Source: Bostrychus sinensis
Lineage: Eukaryota; Chordata; Actinopteri; Gobiiformes; Eleotridae
Assembly: GCA_020698575.1 (NCBI GenBank)
Contig: CM036251.1
Span: 33,359,288-33,423,287, forward strand
Reading direction: 5' to 3'
DNA: 64,000 bases
The notes under the pieces were generated by a model that was given only the letters and a program-made list of their open reading frames with translations, was not told where the DNA came from and searched no databases. The position numbers and the translations under genes are program-made. Below, piece by piece: positions 24,600 through 34,980 of this stretch (positions are counted from its first letter, which is position 1; every line of letters begins with the position of its first letter).

Positions 24600-24817
24600 G
24601 GGGGGAGGAAGGAGAGAAGGGAGAGGAGGAGGAAGAACGGTGGATCCACCTGTGACAGCAGGGGAGACAGAGAGAGAGAGAGTAAGCCGGGCTGCTGCTG
24701 TGGCGTGTGGCTGTCAGTGATGGAGAGGAGAGCATAGATAGCTCCAGTGACTGCGGCGCGTAACGAAGCGGACACTATATGGGGCGCGCGAGCTGTCAGC
24801 GGTCACAGTAATTACCG
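24600..24817 (+). other. gnrhr: Probable non-coding first exon / promoter-proximal GC-rich region of gnrhr
   Basis: A purine- and GC-rich, CpG-containing island stands out from AT-rich DNA on both sides and ends in ACCG|GTAAGA at 24817/24818, a strong donor. The next strong acceptor is 25321, just before the coding ATG, so a leader intron of about 504 bp is likely. No long ORF in receptor frame occurs here. The transcription start is not determined; a TATA-like string occurs at about 24775 but lies inside the proposed exon. The splice sites are visible in the sequence; the exon call is inference. Confidence 0.45.
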
Positions 24818-25321
24818 GTAAGACTCTCATCAACATTACAGTTCATTACACTGGAGCTTTAAGCGTTTTAACGACTGGAATGAAACTTCAACCGATCACG
24901 CGAATAACTCGTGTTTTAGTGTCCTTGGAAATGTCTCCTTTTTTGTCTTTAAAGATTGTTATTCAGTGCTTTAATACGAGCACTGTTGCAAAAAAAATAG
25001 CTTATGTACATTAGTTTTTAACACTAATGAACGTTTTGTACCTTGTGTGTTATGCGCCTAAGAATTTTTGAGCACGTTACAGGTGCCACTTAGAATCTTT
25101 AGAGGTTGAGTCATAACTGGCTTAAGCATTGGTATATTTTTGGAGATTTAAGGACGTTTTGAAAACGTGCGTAGAATGCCCGAGCTTTAAACCTCTTAAA
25201 CATCTCCCAAACACACATTTTGACGCGCATTACTCCAAGGACACTACTTTACGCAAAGCTTCCGTGACGCAAAGTCTTTTTTTTTTTTCTTTTTTTTTCC
25301 CTCCTTTTGTTTCATGTCAAG

Positions 25322-25381
25322 GCACCGATGGCTCGTTAAGTGTCGCCTCTCCTGTGAAGACCCACGCCACGCCACACAAAC
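25322..25381 (+). promoter_or_regulatory. gnrhr: 5' leader segment of gnrhr with a micro-uORF
   Basis: A pyrimidine tract of about 40 bases (25275-25314) ends in CAAG, so an exon probably starts at 25322. Six bases later an ATG at 25328 opens a three-codon uORF (Met-Ala-Arg-stop, 25328-25339), 42 bases before the receptor ATG. The uORF ATG has G at +4 but C at -3, so leaky scanning or reinitiation at 25382 is plausible. Confidence 0.5.
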
Positions 25382-25909
25382 ATGTTCCACCAACTCGCGG
25401 ACCCGGCCGTGAACGGGAGCTGCGCGGGGCTGGTCTTCTCCTCTGCCCAACAGTGCAACAGGAGCGTGGACGAAGACGCGCTCCAGCTGCCCACCTTCTC
25501 CGCGGCGGCCAAAGCGCGCGTCATCATCACCTTTGCCCTGTGCGCCGTCTCCGCCGTCTGCAACCTGGTGGTTCTGTGGGCGGCCAACAACGGCAGCAAG
25601 CCCAAGTCCCACGTCCGGATCTTGATCATGAACCTGACCGTGGCGGACTTGCTGGTCACGTTCATCGTCATGCCCCTGGACGCCGTGTGGAACATTACGG
25701 TACAGTGGCAGGCGGGGGACTTCGCGTGCAGGCTGCTCATGTTCCTGAAGCTGGTGGCTATGTACTCCTGCGCTTTCGTCACCGTGGTCATCAGTCTGGA
25801 CCGGCAGTCGGCCATCCTCAACCCCCTGGGCATCAGCGAGGCTAAACGGAAGAGCAAAATCATGTTGACGGTGGCGTGGACGATGAGCGTGGTCCTGTCG
25901 CTCCCACAG
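25382..25909 (+). CDS. gnrhr: GnRH receptor, coding exon 1 (N-terminus to TM4)
   Basis: This is the first coding exon of a gonadotropin-releasing hormone receptor, a plasma-membrane Gq/11-coupled rhodopsin-class GPCR that in pituitary gonadotropes drives LH/FSH release. It encodes residues 1-176. Visible features: N-glycosylation sequons at N11 and N26; TM1 about 46-68 with N61; TM2 about 78-99 with D89 (position 2.50); D100, W103 and N104, matching ligand-pocket residues of the family; C116, which forms the TM3-ECL2 disulfide; K123 in TM3; a DRQ triplet at 140-142 in place of DRY; and TM4 starting near 159. The ATG at 25382 has A at -3 and directly precedes the family-like N-terminus. The exon ends CAG|GTAAGG at 25909/25910 in phase 0. 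The codons are GC-rich compared with the AT-rich surroundings. Family identity is certain; the paralogue (fish have several) is not resolved. D2.50 marks the non-mammalian tailed type. Confidence 0.96.
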
Positions 25910-26457
25910 GTAAGGCGCGCGAGATGGTGATGGCACTTTACGCACATCAGAGGTGACTGGGGAGAACGGCGCGCTTGTTGTGTGGATAATGTGTCTGCGG
26001 TGACTGGTGCTTAAGGGGTAGAGAGGCATTGATTGGGCGAAATTAGGTCTGGAGGGAGATGGACTGAATGGCACTGCTGTAGAATTTTATCATTAAGTCG
26101 GAACAATGTGGAATGATCTTTAAAAGTGCAGTTTAAGGCAGTGAGCGGCTGTGTGCAGGGGAATTATATGATGCCTCTGTTAACTTTGTAAGTGCTCCCA
26201 ACGTGCGTTATAAGGAAAGATAGGGAATGTGACTCAACAGAGGCTTAGTCTTTCTATGCCACTTGACTGACACAATTTAAATAAGCTATAATATGATATA
26301 CTTTTAGGTCAACTTTTAACACTTAGATGCACAAGTGGGTCAAAAAGGACTTGGTGAGGTAATTTTTTTTGCAATATTTTGTAATAGGAGGTGGTTATCA
26401 CTTCATACTCCAGGTATTCCCCAGAAAACTTGGTATTGATGTCATGCTTTTTCCTTA

Positions 26458-26512
26458 TTTATATATATATATATATATATATAGATAGATAGATATAGAT
26501 ATAGGTATAGAT

Positions 26513-26606
<94 letters not shown>
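26458..26606. repeat. (TA)n / (GATA)n microsatellite in intron 1
   Basis: About 25 bp of TA repeats, then about 120 bp of nearly pure GATA tetranucleotide. Confidence 0.95.
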
Positions 26607-27085
26607 TTCTTTACCTTATATATTTTACACAATTCTCTTTTTTGTACAACTACCCCAAGTTCAAAGATGGTCAAAGATGACAAAAATTTTCTATGGATTT
26701 TCATGCTGACTTTTGATTGTTTTTAACTGTGACTGTCCGTGTGGGGTATGGGAAATAGTAAGAATATTCTTCAGTTTACAATTTGGATAGTTTGCATCTA
26801 AAGAGATTTGAGGTGGTAAAGTAACTTTACTTAAAGTAAGTTACTTTTAAGAGTTAGTAACTAAGTAAAGTAGGCTAATGAATTAGCTGTTTACTTTTTT
26901 GGTCATTTCCTCAACACTGATGTTAAAGATGTTAAAAAATAGAAAAGTAAAAACATTTCTAAAATGAAATGTTATTGCCATTGTGTAGACTAAAATATGA
27001 TAGAACATATAGTACAAATTGTATTTTTAAACCAAAATAACAAAAGAGGCATAAAAACACATGAGTCGCAATTGTAAAACCCCCC
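26607..27085. other. Unassigned intron 1 sequence
   Basis: AT-rich with no recognised element. It contains a short block of AAGTAA/TTACTT repeats at 26815-26880. Confidence 0.4.
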
Positions 27086-27087
27086 AA

Positions 27088-27665
27088 TAAATATCTAATG
27101 AGCCAGCCTCTCCTACTTTCTTTCAAAAGCAGGACAGACTGGTTCCTCTCTGGCAGCAAAGCATTTCCCTCTGGTCGATTTGGAACTGGCCTATCACAGC
27201 CATTTATCTGCAGCACATCTTACAAATACAGACACTAATAAAGGTAGCGCTGGCTATTTAATAACTTCTCTGAACTGATTAACAGCATTTAGTTCTTTCC
27301 TTTGTCACCTGTTGATTCTGCTGAAGTCTGTGTTGTTGTTCAGTCCTCTGATTTTTTTTTTCCCTTTGTCTTGTTTCCATTTTAACAACAGTAAAGTCCC
27401 ATTGACGGCTGACATACCGATCACATTCAAACAAATGGATTTTTTTCACAAGTCTTTGTACAACTGGCTTCTGCTGCTGTCCCTGTTCAGAAATAAGTAC
27501 AGAGCTGCCCATAAGACACTGTATTCTGGTGTTTTATGACAAAAATGGCAAACTGTTATGTTTGTTTGGGTCAGTGTTACACTGCTCGTTTCTGTGATTG
27601 GTTACTCCCAACTGTGATTGTTCCACCCATAGAAACTAAATTTAAACAAAGAGGTACAGACTAAC
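27088..27665 (+). repeat. Interspersed repeat copy A (unclassified)
   Basis: Extended, gapped similarity in direct orientation to 45165-45790, including shared blocks such as 'ttaataacttctctga', 'aacaacagtaaagt' and 'cttctgctgctgtccc'. The last 100 bp also match 42285-42390 in reverse. This defines a dispersed family of at least 570 bp. The type is not recognised. Confidence 0.65.
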
Positions 27666-28165
27666 TTCTTTGTATAAAATAGGAAAAGAGTTTGTCTGGC
27701 GATAATGCTGACTGGAATTTAACCCCATTGTCGATAAATGGATCTGACTGGTCAGCTAGAAGTTATTTCTCATTCTGAGAAAGTAGCTGAGTCTGAATGT
27801 ACAGGCTAGAACATTTTTGTTGACAAAGACCACCACATTTTCCAATGGTTAGTGCAAAAAAAAATCTCTGAAAACATACTTCTGTAAAGTTATTATGATG
27901 AAAAGTCCATTGCGGCTGCTCCCTTGCTTTCATACTAAAACATACAACCTCATAGGTGCATGGGTAATTTGACATAGTTTTGTTGTTTTTGTTTTTATGC
28001 CAGATGCCTCTAACTTTTTTTAGATATCCATTAATATGAATGATACAAGACCTTCATCCCATTAGTCCCTATAGATTTCTGTAATGTGTCAGACATCAGA
28101 AGTAATGGCATAATTTTTCTGTAATCATAGTACTGCAGAAAAACAACTTTTAAATACATTGGTGA

Positions 28166-28258
28166 TCGTGTGTGCGTGTGTGTGCATGTGTGTGCATGTG
28201 TGTGCGTGTGTGTAGGTGTGGGTAGGTGTGCGTGTGTGTGCGTGTGTGCGTGTGTAGT
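28166..28258. repeat. (TG)n-rich microsatellite
   Basis: GTGTGTGCG/GTGTGTGCA units over about 90 bp. Confidence 0.9.
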
Positions 28259-28407
28259 GGTATCCACACGTCTCATGCCATTGATTTTCTGTAACACTGT
28301 GCTGTTGCACTTATGCTCGTCTCATGTTGATCTGTCTGGCTTCGTCTGGAATAACGTTAGGCCCACTCCATGGGATTTGAAAAAGACTGACATCTTTGGA
28401 TGTATGT

Positions 28408-28470
28408 AGCACCTGTTGTGTCCTCTAGTGTGTCCTCTAGAGTGTCCTCTGTATGTCCTCTGTGTGCTCA
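28408..28470. repeat. Short tandem repeat (GTGTCCTCTA-type)
   Basis: Four to five imperfect copies of a 12-16 bp unit containing TGTCCTCT. Confidence 0.7.
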
Positions 28471-28964
28471 GGATTAGTGAGAACCCTGTTGGATGCTGTG
28501 AGTCAGATCCAGTCAAGTTTACAGAAATAAGATCATGCTTTCAGTGCATTTTGATACGTTTTAAAACAGTATTGAGTTTACAGATTACGCAAAATAACAA
28601 AGCAAATGTAGATTTTCACATACCTGGCATAAAACAGGAAACACAACCAGAACACCTTGTATTAGTCACTCCAGTGTTCCATCAGTGGAGCTGATTCTTG
28701 CTCATATAATGGATGAATGACAGAGCCCACCGCAGTAGGGCTGCACAATATATTACAAATTTGTCAAGATCAAGATATCAGCAAACGCAATATTCATAAC
28801 GCAAGAAGCTAAATCTAGTGTAATAACCTTATGGTCCTCCATCTGACAGAGAGTGACGCTGTTATAATAATCGTCCTATCACAGCGTTCACTACATAATA
28901 ATAATACATTGTGATCATATAAAAGTATAAAAAGACCTGATTTTGTTATGATTCCTCAAATTAT

Positions 28965-30600
28965 TTTATTTATTTATTTATTTAAGAAAGGAGACAATGC
29001 ATATCAATGAATATTAAAACAAATATAAATGTGCAAGATTATAGCCTTGGGCTAATTTCCATCTGCAGTCCCCTGGCAGGTTGATGTTATCAAAAGGAAT
29101 ATACAAAGAAAAACACACACCACAACAAGGACAAATACATAGACACCATATGGTACAGCATAGTCAGTGTTAGTACAGACAAGATAATAATAATTACAAA
29201 ATCCAGGTCACACATGATCACATGTTTGTGTATCTCTCAGCCACATTTTCAAATGTATTTTGAAATTAACTAAACTTGTGCATTCCTTCACTGAGAGAGG
29301 TGTGCTGTTCCAGAAGGTTGAGCCCTAAAATGACTAAAAAACGATATTTTGAGAAAATGATGTTCATCTAAATGGGAGCTCACAGTCATCTCTAACAGTT
29401 GCTCGAGTTACTCGAGAAGAGCCACTGAGGGATTTCTGTTTGATGAAGTCATTCAATGGTGGATGGGCTAAACCATGTAAGACTTTATAAACAAGACGGG
29501 CAAATTTAAAGTTACACTGTGTAAGATTCCCGGTCTTGCGCCTCTAGAGGCCACAGGTGCCACTGCACCGTCGCAAAACGTAAACACTAGGGCCCCTCCT
29601 CCTTCTGAAACTGTGCCAGCGTGCATCTATTTCCATCATTGTTTCAACTTTAGTTGACCTGCTGCTACCTTTGGAAGTTTGGACTGGATCTTCTATAGAG
29701 TTAGCGCTAGCTTTAGCTTATCAACAAATATCGCGCAATGGTCGCAGTAAAAACAACTAATAACTGTATGAAAAAGCACGTTCTAAAGAAAAAATAAATA
29801 GGCTAATTTACCTGTCCAACAATAAAGATGCAAAAATGTGATCCGATTTGCAGCCTTCTCTGTCTCTCATCTGACGCCAGCGAGCAAAAGTCTGTCCGAT
29901 GTTGACTCTTGTCTGTGATCTGGTGCGGTCCCTTTCACATTTTCTTTTTCTTGCCTCGTCCGACATTGTCTTCATCTTCTCGTGTCCTTCGGCCCTGACG
30001 AACTGGCGAAAATAACAACGCTAAAAGTAGCTTCATGGTTATACTGCACCTCAGGTATAAGAGCAGAAGGGAATGCCGTAAAGCAAGTCGTTGCTTGTCA
30101 CGTGACTTTTCCTGAACAGCGGAGCGCTCCCGGCCAAGTTGCGAGGGCGGTTTCTCAGAACAGAAGCCCCGCTCGGAGCAACAGATCGCGCCTCAGGACT
30201 TATAATCGCTCAAAAAATCACAAAAACAAGTCAGTATGCCCCACATATTTAGGAGAAAAGTTACACAGTGTAACTTTAAATAGTTTGAAATTTGAGAAAC
30301 TCAGTAGATTGTACTTATCAAGAATGTGGCAGTGATGGTAAGAAAAATGTTTCTTATCCAGGACTTTCAGTGCTCATTTGTAGCATGATTCAACAGATCT
30401 AATAATAGAAGAACCAGCATATGACTAGCTGGTGATGGAATACTCAATATGAGACAGTATCATAGAATGTAAGAATGTGTTTGCTGCTTTATCTGTCAGG
30501 GATGCTCTATTGTGTTTAAAATTATGCAAATTAAAATTCAGTTTTAACAATATTTTGAACATGTTTTCTGAAGGATAATTTTGTTCAACAAGTAAACCTT
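28965..30600 (-). mobile_element. LINE copy (reverse-transcriptase C-terminus and 3' UTR), split by an insertion
   Basis: Read on the minus strand, 30600-30281 encodes the thumb/C-terminal region of a LINE ORF2 (a K-V-L-D-K-K block, then H-H-C-H-I-L-D-K). Reading resumes at 29504 with F-A-R-L-V-Y-K-V-L-H-G-L, the Arg-Val-Thr-Arg-Ala-Thr block and the 3' UTR, ending in an AAATA-type tail at 28965-28985. It belongs to the same family as 312-957. Removing 29505-30280, with one TTTAAA kept, restores a continuous frame across the junction. Confidence 0.75.
29505..30280. mobile_element. TIR DNA transposon nested in the LINE
   Basis: The ends are near-perfect inverted repeats of 21 bp (TTTAAAGTTACACTGTGTAA / reverse at 30260-30280, one mismatch). 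The outer TTTAAA probably includes the target duplication, because the uninterrupted LINE needs it only once. The interior (about 750 bp) has higher GC and no transposase. The superfamily is not certain; a TTAA or TWA target is compatible. Confidence 0.8.
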
Positions 30601-30617
30601 TGCTGGAGACAGTTTTT

Positions 30618-30634
30618 TTTTTTTTTTTTTTTTT
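30618..30634. repeat. Poly(T) run
   Basis: 17 consecutive T bases just beyond the LINE copy. Confidence 0.9.
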
Positions 30635-30734
30635 GTCTCTTTTTGGTGAGAATCAACTAATCATGTCTGAAAATCATTCAAAGCAGTTCAAAGTCGTTGA
30701 GCTGCTACATGAGGGCTTTTAGCGTATGTAAAAA

Positions 30735-30880
30735 ATAGTTCTGGTTTAGTCTTGGTATAGTGCTGAGTTAGTCCTGGTTTAGTTCTAGTTTAGTTGTAGT
30801 TTATTCCTGATTAACTTCTGGGTTAGTCCTGCATTAGCTCTGGTTTAGTCCTGGTTTAGTCCTGATTAAGTTCTGGTGTT
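30735..30880. repeat. 12-mer minisatellite (AGTCCTGGTTTA), reverse of the 11330/53280 family
   Basis: Degenerate units such as tggtttagtcct, tagttctagttt and tagtcctggttt. They are the reverse complement of TAAACCAGGACT. Confidence 0.75.
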
Positions 30881-31865
30881 ATTATTAAAATGATAACCTG
30901 GTAATGGAATGTGCTCATCAGAACTTAAACCAGTGGCCTTCGATCACCTGCCATTCACTTTCACTATGCCCAAACAATAATCCTAGAACATAAACAAAGC
31001 ACAGAGGACTGTCACATGATCAATGCAGTCCTTTGTGTGATGCGGTTCCTCTGATGGTTGTATTTGATGACTGAATAAGAAGCTGTCCCCTTTGTCCTCA
31101 AACTGCTGCCAGTGGTGCAACAGTCAATGACACGAGACGACAGCCCACAGCTTTCACCACACAGAAAATGATAGATTTGATCAAAGGGGCTTTTTCATGT
31201 TACAACCACAACTGTGTAATGGCAGACTGGCAGCTATTAATTGCCATTACTGAGATGTTGGAATGCAGGTTGATACAAGCAAGAGCCTGGGGTGGAGAGC
31301 TAGATGGAGGCTTTTGAACTGGACACTTAAAGGGGACATATTCTTAGTCTTGTATTCATCTTTTTTAACCACCTCTTGGTCACCTCCAGCACCTCATATC
31401 CCAAAAAGTTACGTTGTTACTGTTAGGTTATAAAAGTGTCCCCATCACAACACATCATAAAAAATGTATATATTCATATTTTTTTTACATAAATCTTTTA
31501 ATTAACTTTTTTTATTTTTTGTTTAAACCTTTTTATGCCAGCCCTGGGTCTGTCAAATATTTTGCCTGGAAAATCCAGACTGATATGTCTCTGTATTATT
31601 CTACAGAGAAATATCAGTCTGGTCACCACGCCGTCCGCCGTGGTTGGATTCAAATCTTGCAGCACTAGAAGCCTTTATTTAAAAAAAGATGTTTTCGAGT
31701 TGCTCACTTTCTTGTCGCATTGTTAACGTCACATCCGCCATTTTCTGATTGGCTAACTCCGCTGTCAGTTTACTTGGGTTTGCTCCGCCCTAGAAATCGA
31801 ATTGATTCAATGGCGACCAGACTCATCCACTGGTACAGCGGTGAGTCTGGAATTTCCAGGCAATC
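30881..31865. other. Unassigned intron 1 sequence
   Basis: No exon is recognised. The stretch at 31329-31440 ('ttaaaggggacatattctta…') resembles the terminus of a common fish TIR element, but the partner end was not identified. Confidence 0.35.
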
Positions 31866-31867
31866 AA

Positions 31868-32135
31868 ATACAGACAGGGGCCAGGGGCCAGCTTGTCGCA
31901 GGGCTGACACAGAGATGAACACAGACAGACAACCATTCACTCTCACATTCATTCACTAGGGGCAATTTAGAGTCACCAGTTCACCTAACACATGCATGTC
32001 TTTGGACGGTGGGAGGAAGCTGGAGAACCCAGAGAGAACCCATGGTAACACAGGGAGGACATGCAGACTCCACCCCGAGAGATTATGTGTTGGCCGGCCC
32101 GAGGATCGAACCCACGATCTCCTTGCTGGGAGGCG
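31868..32135 (-). mobile_element. tRNA-like SINE copy
   Basis: On the minus strand there is a perfect B-box GGTTCGATCC (32112-32103) and then 'gtggagtctgcatgtcctccctg', 'ccaccgtccaaagacatgcatg' and 'gtgagagtgaatggttgtctgt'. It is the most complete copy of this SINE family in the window; relatives are at 41180, 46020, 48640 and 58485. Confidence 0.7.
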
Positions 32136-32384
32136 AGAACAGACCCAAGGCTGTAATAATGCCTCTTAAAAAATACTCTTTGCCCTGAGAATATTGAAAA
32201 TATATATTTTTTTTTGTGTTTTTTTTTTTTTTTTTTTTACTAAAAATGTAGATGCTATTACATACATTGGCATAAAAAAGGGTTAAAATTCTGAAAATAA
32301 TGAAATATCTAGTATTTGTGATTAGGGCAGCCATTGATTAAAAAATGTATGCAAAAAAAAAGTTGAAAAAATATATGACAGAAT

Positions 32385-33658
32385 TAGGGCTGGAAAAATT
32401 ATCGCGTTAATGCTGTGCGTTAATTTATTGAATTAATCGCGTTAATTTCAATTGATGCATCAATTAATTTGATCGCAACAAAAATATTACAATGACACTG
32501 ACAGAGGCAGCAACACGCAACGGGTCTTCCAGCGGGGCAGAAATGCACCGCGCGAGGGTAGAAGACACATTTCCGTTTCCATCCATCAGGCGCGTTTGAG
32601 ATGAGCCAGACTTGCGCAGTTTGGATCAGTGTCGGTCTGTGCGCAGTGCTCAGGTTAGATTTGTGTCCGACTTGTTCCCGACTTGCTCTGATGCCACAAG
32701 TGCGACGGTCACTGTGAGATCCAAACGAGACCAGCGCCTGAGCCGCCGCAGTTCATCAGGAACAACTGCGGAGGCTGCACGGCTCAGTGCATGATGGGAA
32801 AACGCACACCTGTCAGCGGTTAATGGACAGGTGATTGGATCTGAGTTTAGTGCTGATCAGAAACGTAACGCACGACACTTCACTGCCCTCCTCTCCTCCT
32901 CCCCCGCCTCTTTTTTTTTTTTTTTTTTTTTTTTAAATACAGACTAAAGTTAGAGTTTTGACCTGGACAAACCAACACACGCGAGAAGTGGATTTGGGGC
33001 GTGATGGTGCGTGATCTGAGCCACAAACTGTCCGACTTCAGTACAGGTGTATTTCCCCTCCTCTCATTGCGGCCGTGCACTCTCGTTCACAATCCAGGCG
33101 AGGCGCAGTTCATCTGGAACGAGCCTAATGCAACAAGTGAACGAGCTAAAGCAACATGAGTGACCAAAAAGACACATTGCTAAATGGACAATTCTGCTTC
33201 AAATCGTCACCAGACAGCAATATAGACAAAACAAAAGTTATGTGCAGTCTATGCAAGGATGAGTTCAATTACCACTGGAGTAACACAGTTCATAGTATTT
33301 ACACTGGTGTGAACCACAACAATTGTTATTCATTGAAGAATTAAACTTTTTATTAAAGTTCTAAAAGAGATTACACATGCTTTTTTAGGTAAGTTTTGTG
33401 TATTTGTTGGTTGTACCTTATTTAGGCAAACTTTGTCTGAGTTACAGGTCTCAAAGAGACTATTCATTTATTTTCTTTGCAAGTTTTGTTTGCATTGCAC
33501 AAGTTTACAGTAAAGTATGTGAAGGTTAATTCAAAATAAATGTTCTAAATTTACAATTTTGTGTTTGTACATGAATTCATAATATGATTAATCGCGATTA
33601 ATTTTTTTCAGATTTGCGATTAATTAGTTAATTTTTTTTTTATCGATTCCCTGCCCTA
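32385..33658. mobile_element. hAT element with BED-finger relic and 8-bp target duplication
   Basis: The perfect 8-bp direct repeat GACAGAAT flanks it (32377-32384 and 33659-33666). The ends are inverted: TAGGGCTGGAAAAATTA and the reverse of TAGGGCAGGGAATCGAT, each with subterminal 'attaatcgcg' motifs. It is 1,274 bp long. The plus-strand frame at 33156-33344 resembles the start of a BED-zinc-finger hAT transposase (C-S-L-C-K pair), but the His pair is damaged and the rest is deleted. Confidence 0.88.
33156..33344 (+). pseudogene. BED-type zinc-finger fragment of a hAT transposase
   Basis: A 62-codon frame inside the hAT element. It has a V-M-C-S-L-C-K-D-E-F stretch typical of the first half of a BED finger at residues 29-38, followed by Y-H. 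The downstream conserved histidines and the catalytic domain are absent, so it is only the 5' remnant. Confidence 0.5.
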
Positions 33659-33789
33659 GACAGAATATATTTTATTATTTTTATTCACAGGGACACTTTT
33701 GTCACTAAACAGTAACAATGTAACTAATTTTGTAAGAGAGTGTAAAAATTAAGTAATATTAGATTTGTGTATAAAATATAAAAATTTGT

Positions 33790-34980
33790 GATAAAAGGCC
33801 TTCATTTTTGGAAAATTTATTTAATGACTTTTAATACTTTTTAATGCCCCGCAGGAACCTTGTTTATAACTAAAAATAATGTATTTGTGTGGAAAATGTC
33901 TTCTTTTGTGGAGCTGTTACTTTGACTTTTGCATAAAATGGCTATTTAGCATGGCTTTTAGCAACATGACTCTATCAGAAAATAAATGAGCTGACTGCTT
34001 CGTAGTGACGGCGGTTTAAGCAATGAAATGATCAGAACAAGTCTGGTGATGGCAAGGGCGTAACTTTGGGTGTAATATTGGGGGGTTAAACTCTCCGCCT
34101 ATTTTTTTATTTTTATTTTACACATTTAATCATGGACTTTTATAAAAGGAGTATGCTAATTTGGAGTTTCTGTATTAGAAATGCATTAAGATACTTTAAC
34201 TGTGTTAGCACAACAGCAGGGCTGATTAGTAAATAATGTAATCTCCCCATTTACTTAAATTAGCATTCAGTGGTAAATTGACATTAGCCCTGCACACAGC
34301 ACTTATTCTGTGGCAGCCTCCTTAGCTTTACCTCACACTGGCAATTTAGTCAAATCATCAGCTAATTTGACAATACGACTGTTTACCTCCTCTTGGGCAG
34401 TACTTTTCTTTCTTTTTCGTTGGGGTTGGCGCTGACCAACACTGTCAAACTGTTGACTGGCTCTTTGGTGCTCTTTTCATAATAGCACAGGTTAGAGACA
34501 GCCAACTATCACCGCTACAACACCAGAGACTGAGCGACACACAGCAGACAGCCAATGCTCAGGAGAGACAGTGGACTGGGCCGTACCAAGTATTCTGCAC
34601 AGGGAGGGGAGGGGGTTTTGCTGATAAACGAAATCAATACAGAAAATTGACAAGTTATTCATGCAAGATAATTCATATTTGTATTCATCACAATGTTGTG
34701 ATTATTGGGGGGTTATATTGTTGTTGTTATATTAAATAACCCCCCGGAATATACACGCCTGGGTGATGGTGAAACGCAGAAACTTCCTGGTTTCTTCATA
34801 AAGCTGTGAGACTGAGCATTTTCAGCTCTAAATAGGGGATGGCCTCAGCATACAGGATTACTATAACAAGCATGAAAGAAAATACTATGTTTTTAAGGTG
34901 AAAACAACACAACAGCATGGTTAAATGATTTAAAAAGTTGATTTAGCAGAATAAGGGACCTTTAAGTGTCTTTAGAGAAA
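33790..34980 (+). repeat. Interspersed repeat copy interrupted by a hAT insertion
   Basis: Segments 33850-34050 and 34770-34980 match 54430-54830 in order ('cttttgtggagctgttactttgac', 'ctgcttcgtagtgac', 'gcctcagcatacaggattact'). Its right end, 'gcagaataagggacctttaa', resembles a TIR terminus. The family is unclassified, probably a DNA element. Confidence 0.6.
34053..34761. mobile_element. Non-autonomous hAT element with 8-bp target duplication
   Basis: It is flanked by the perfect 8-bp direct repeat GGTGATGG (34045-34052 and 34762-34769). The left end is CAAGGGCGTAAC; the right end reversed reads CAGGCGTGTATA. It is 709 bp with no transposase. Another copy of the host repeat (54430-54830) shows the uninterrupted site. 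Confidence 0.85.

Noticed and set aside
25129..25845. 238-codon plus-strand frame and long minus-strand frames (25244-26074, 25336-25947) over receptor exon 1
   Set aside because: They are shadows of the GC-rich receptor exon. The receptor frame matches the GnRHR family end to end; the others have no family features.
25910..25930. Receptor frame reading past 25909 (Val-Arg-Arg-Ala-Arg-Trp-stop)
   Set aside because: CAG|GTAAGG is a standard donor at the family's exon boundary and exon 2 continues the protein in phase, so the read-through is intronic.
28125..28310. His/Thr-repeat ORFs
   Set aside because: They are frames across the (TG)n microsatellite.
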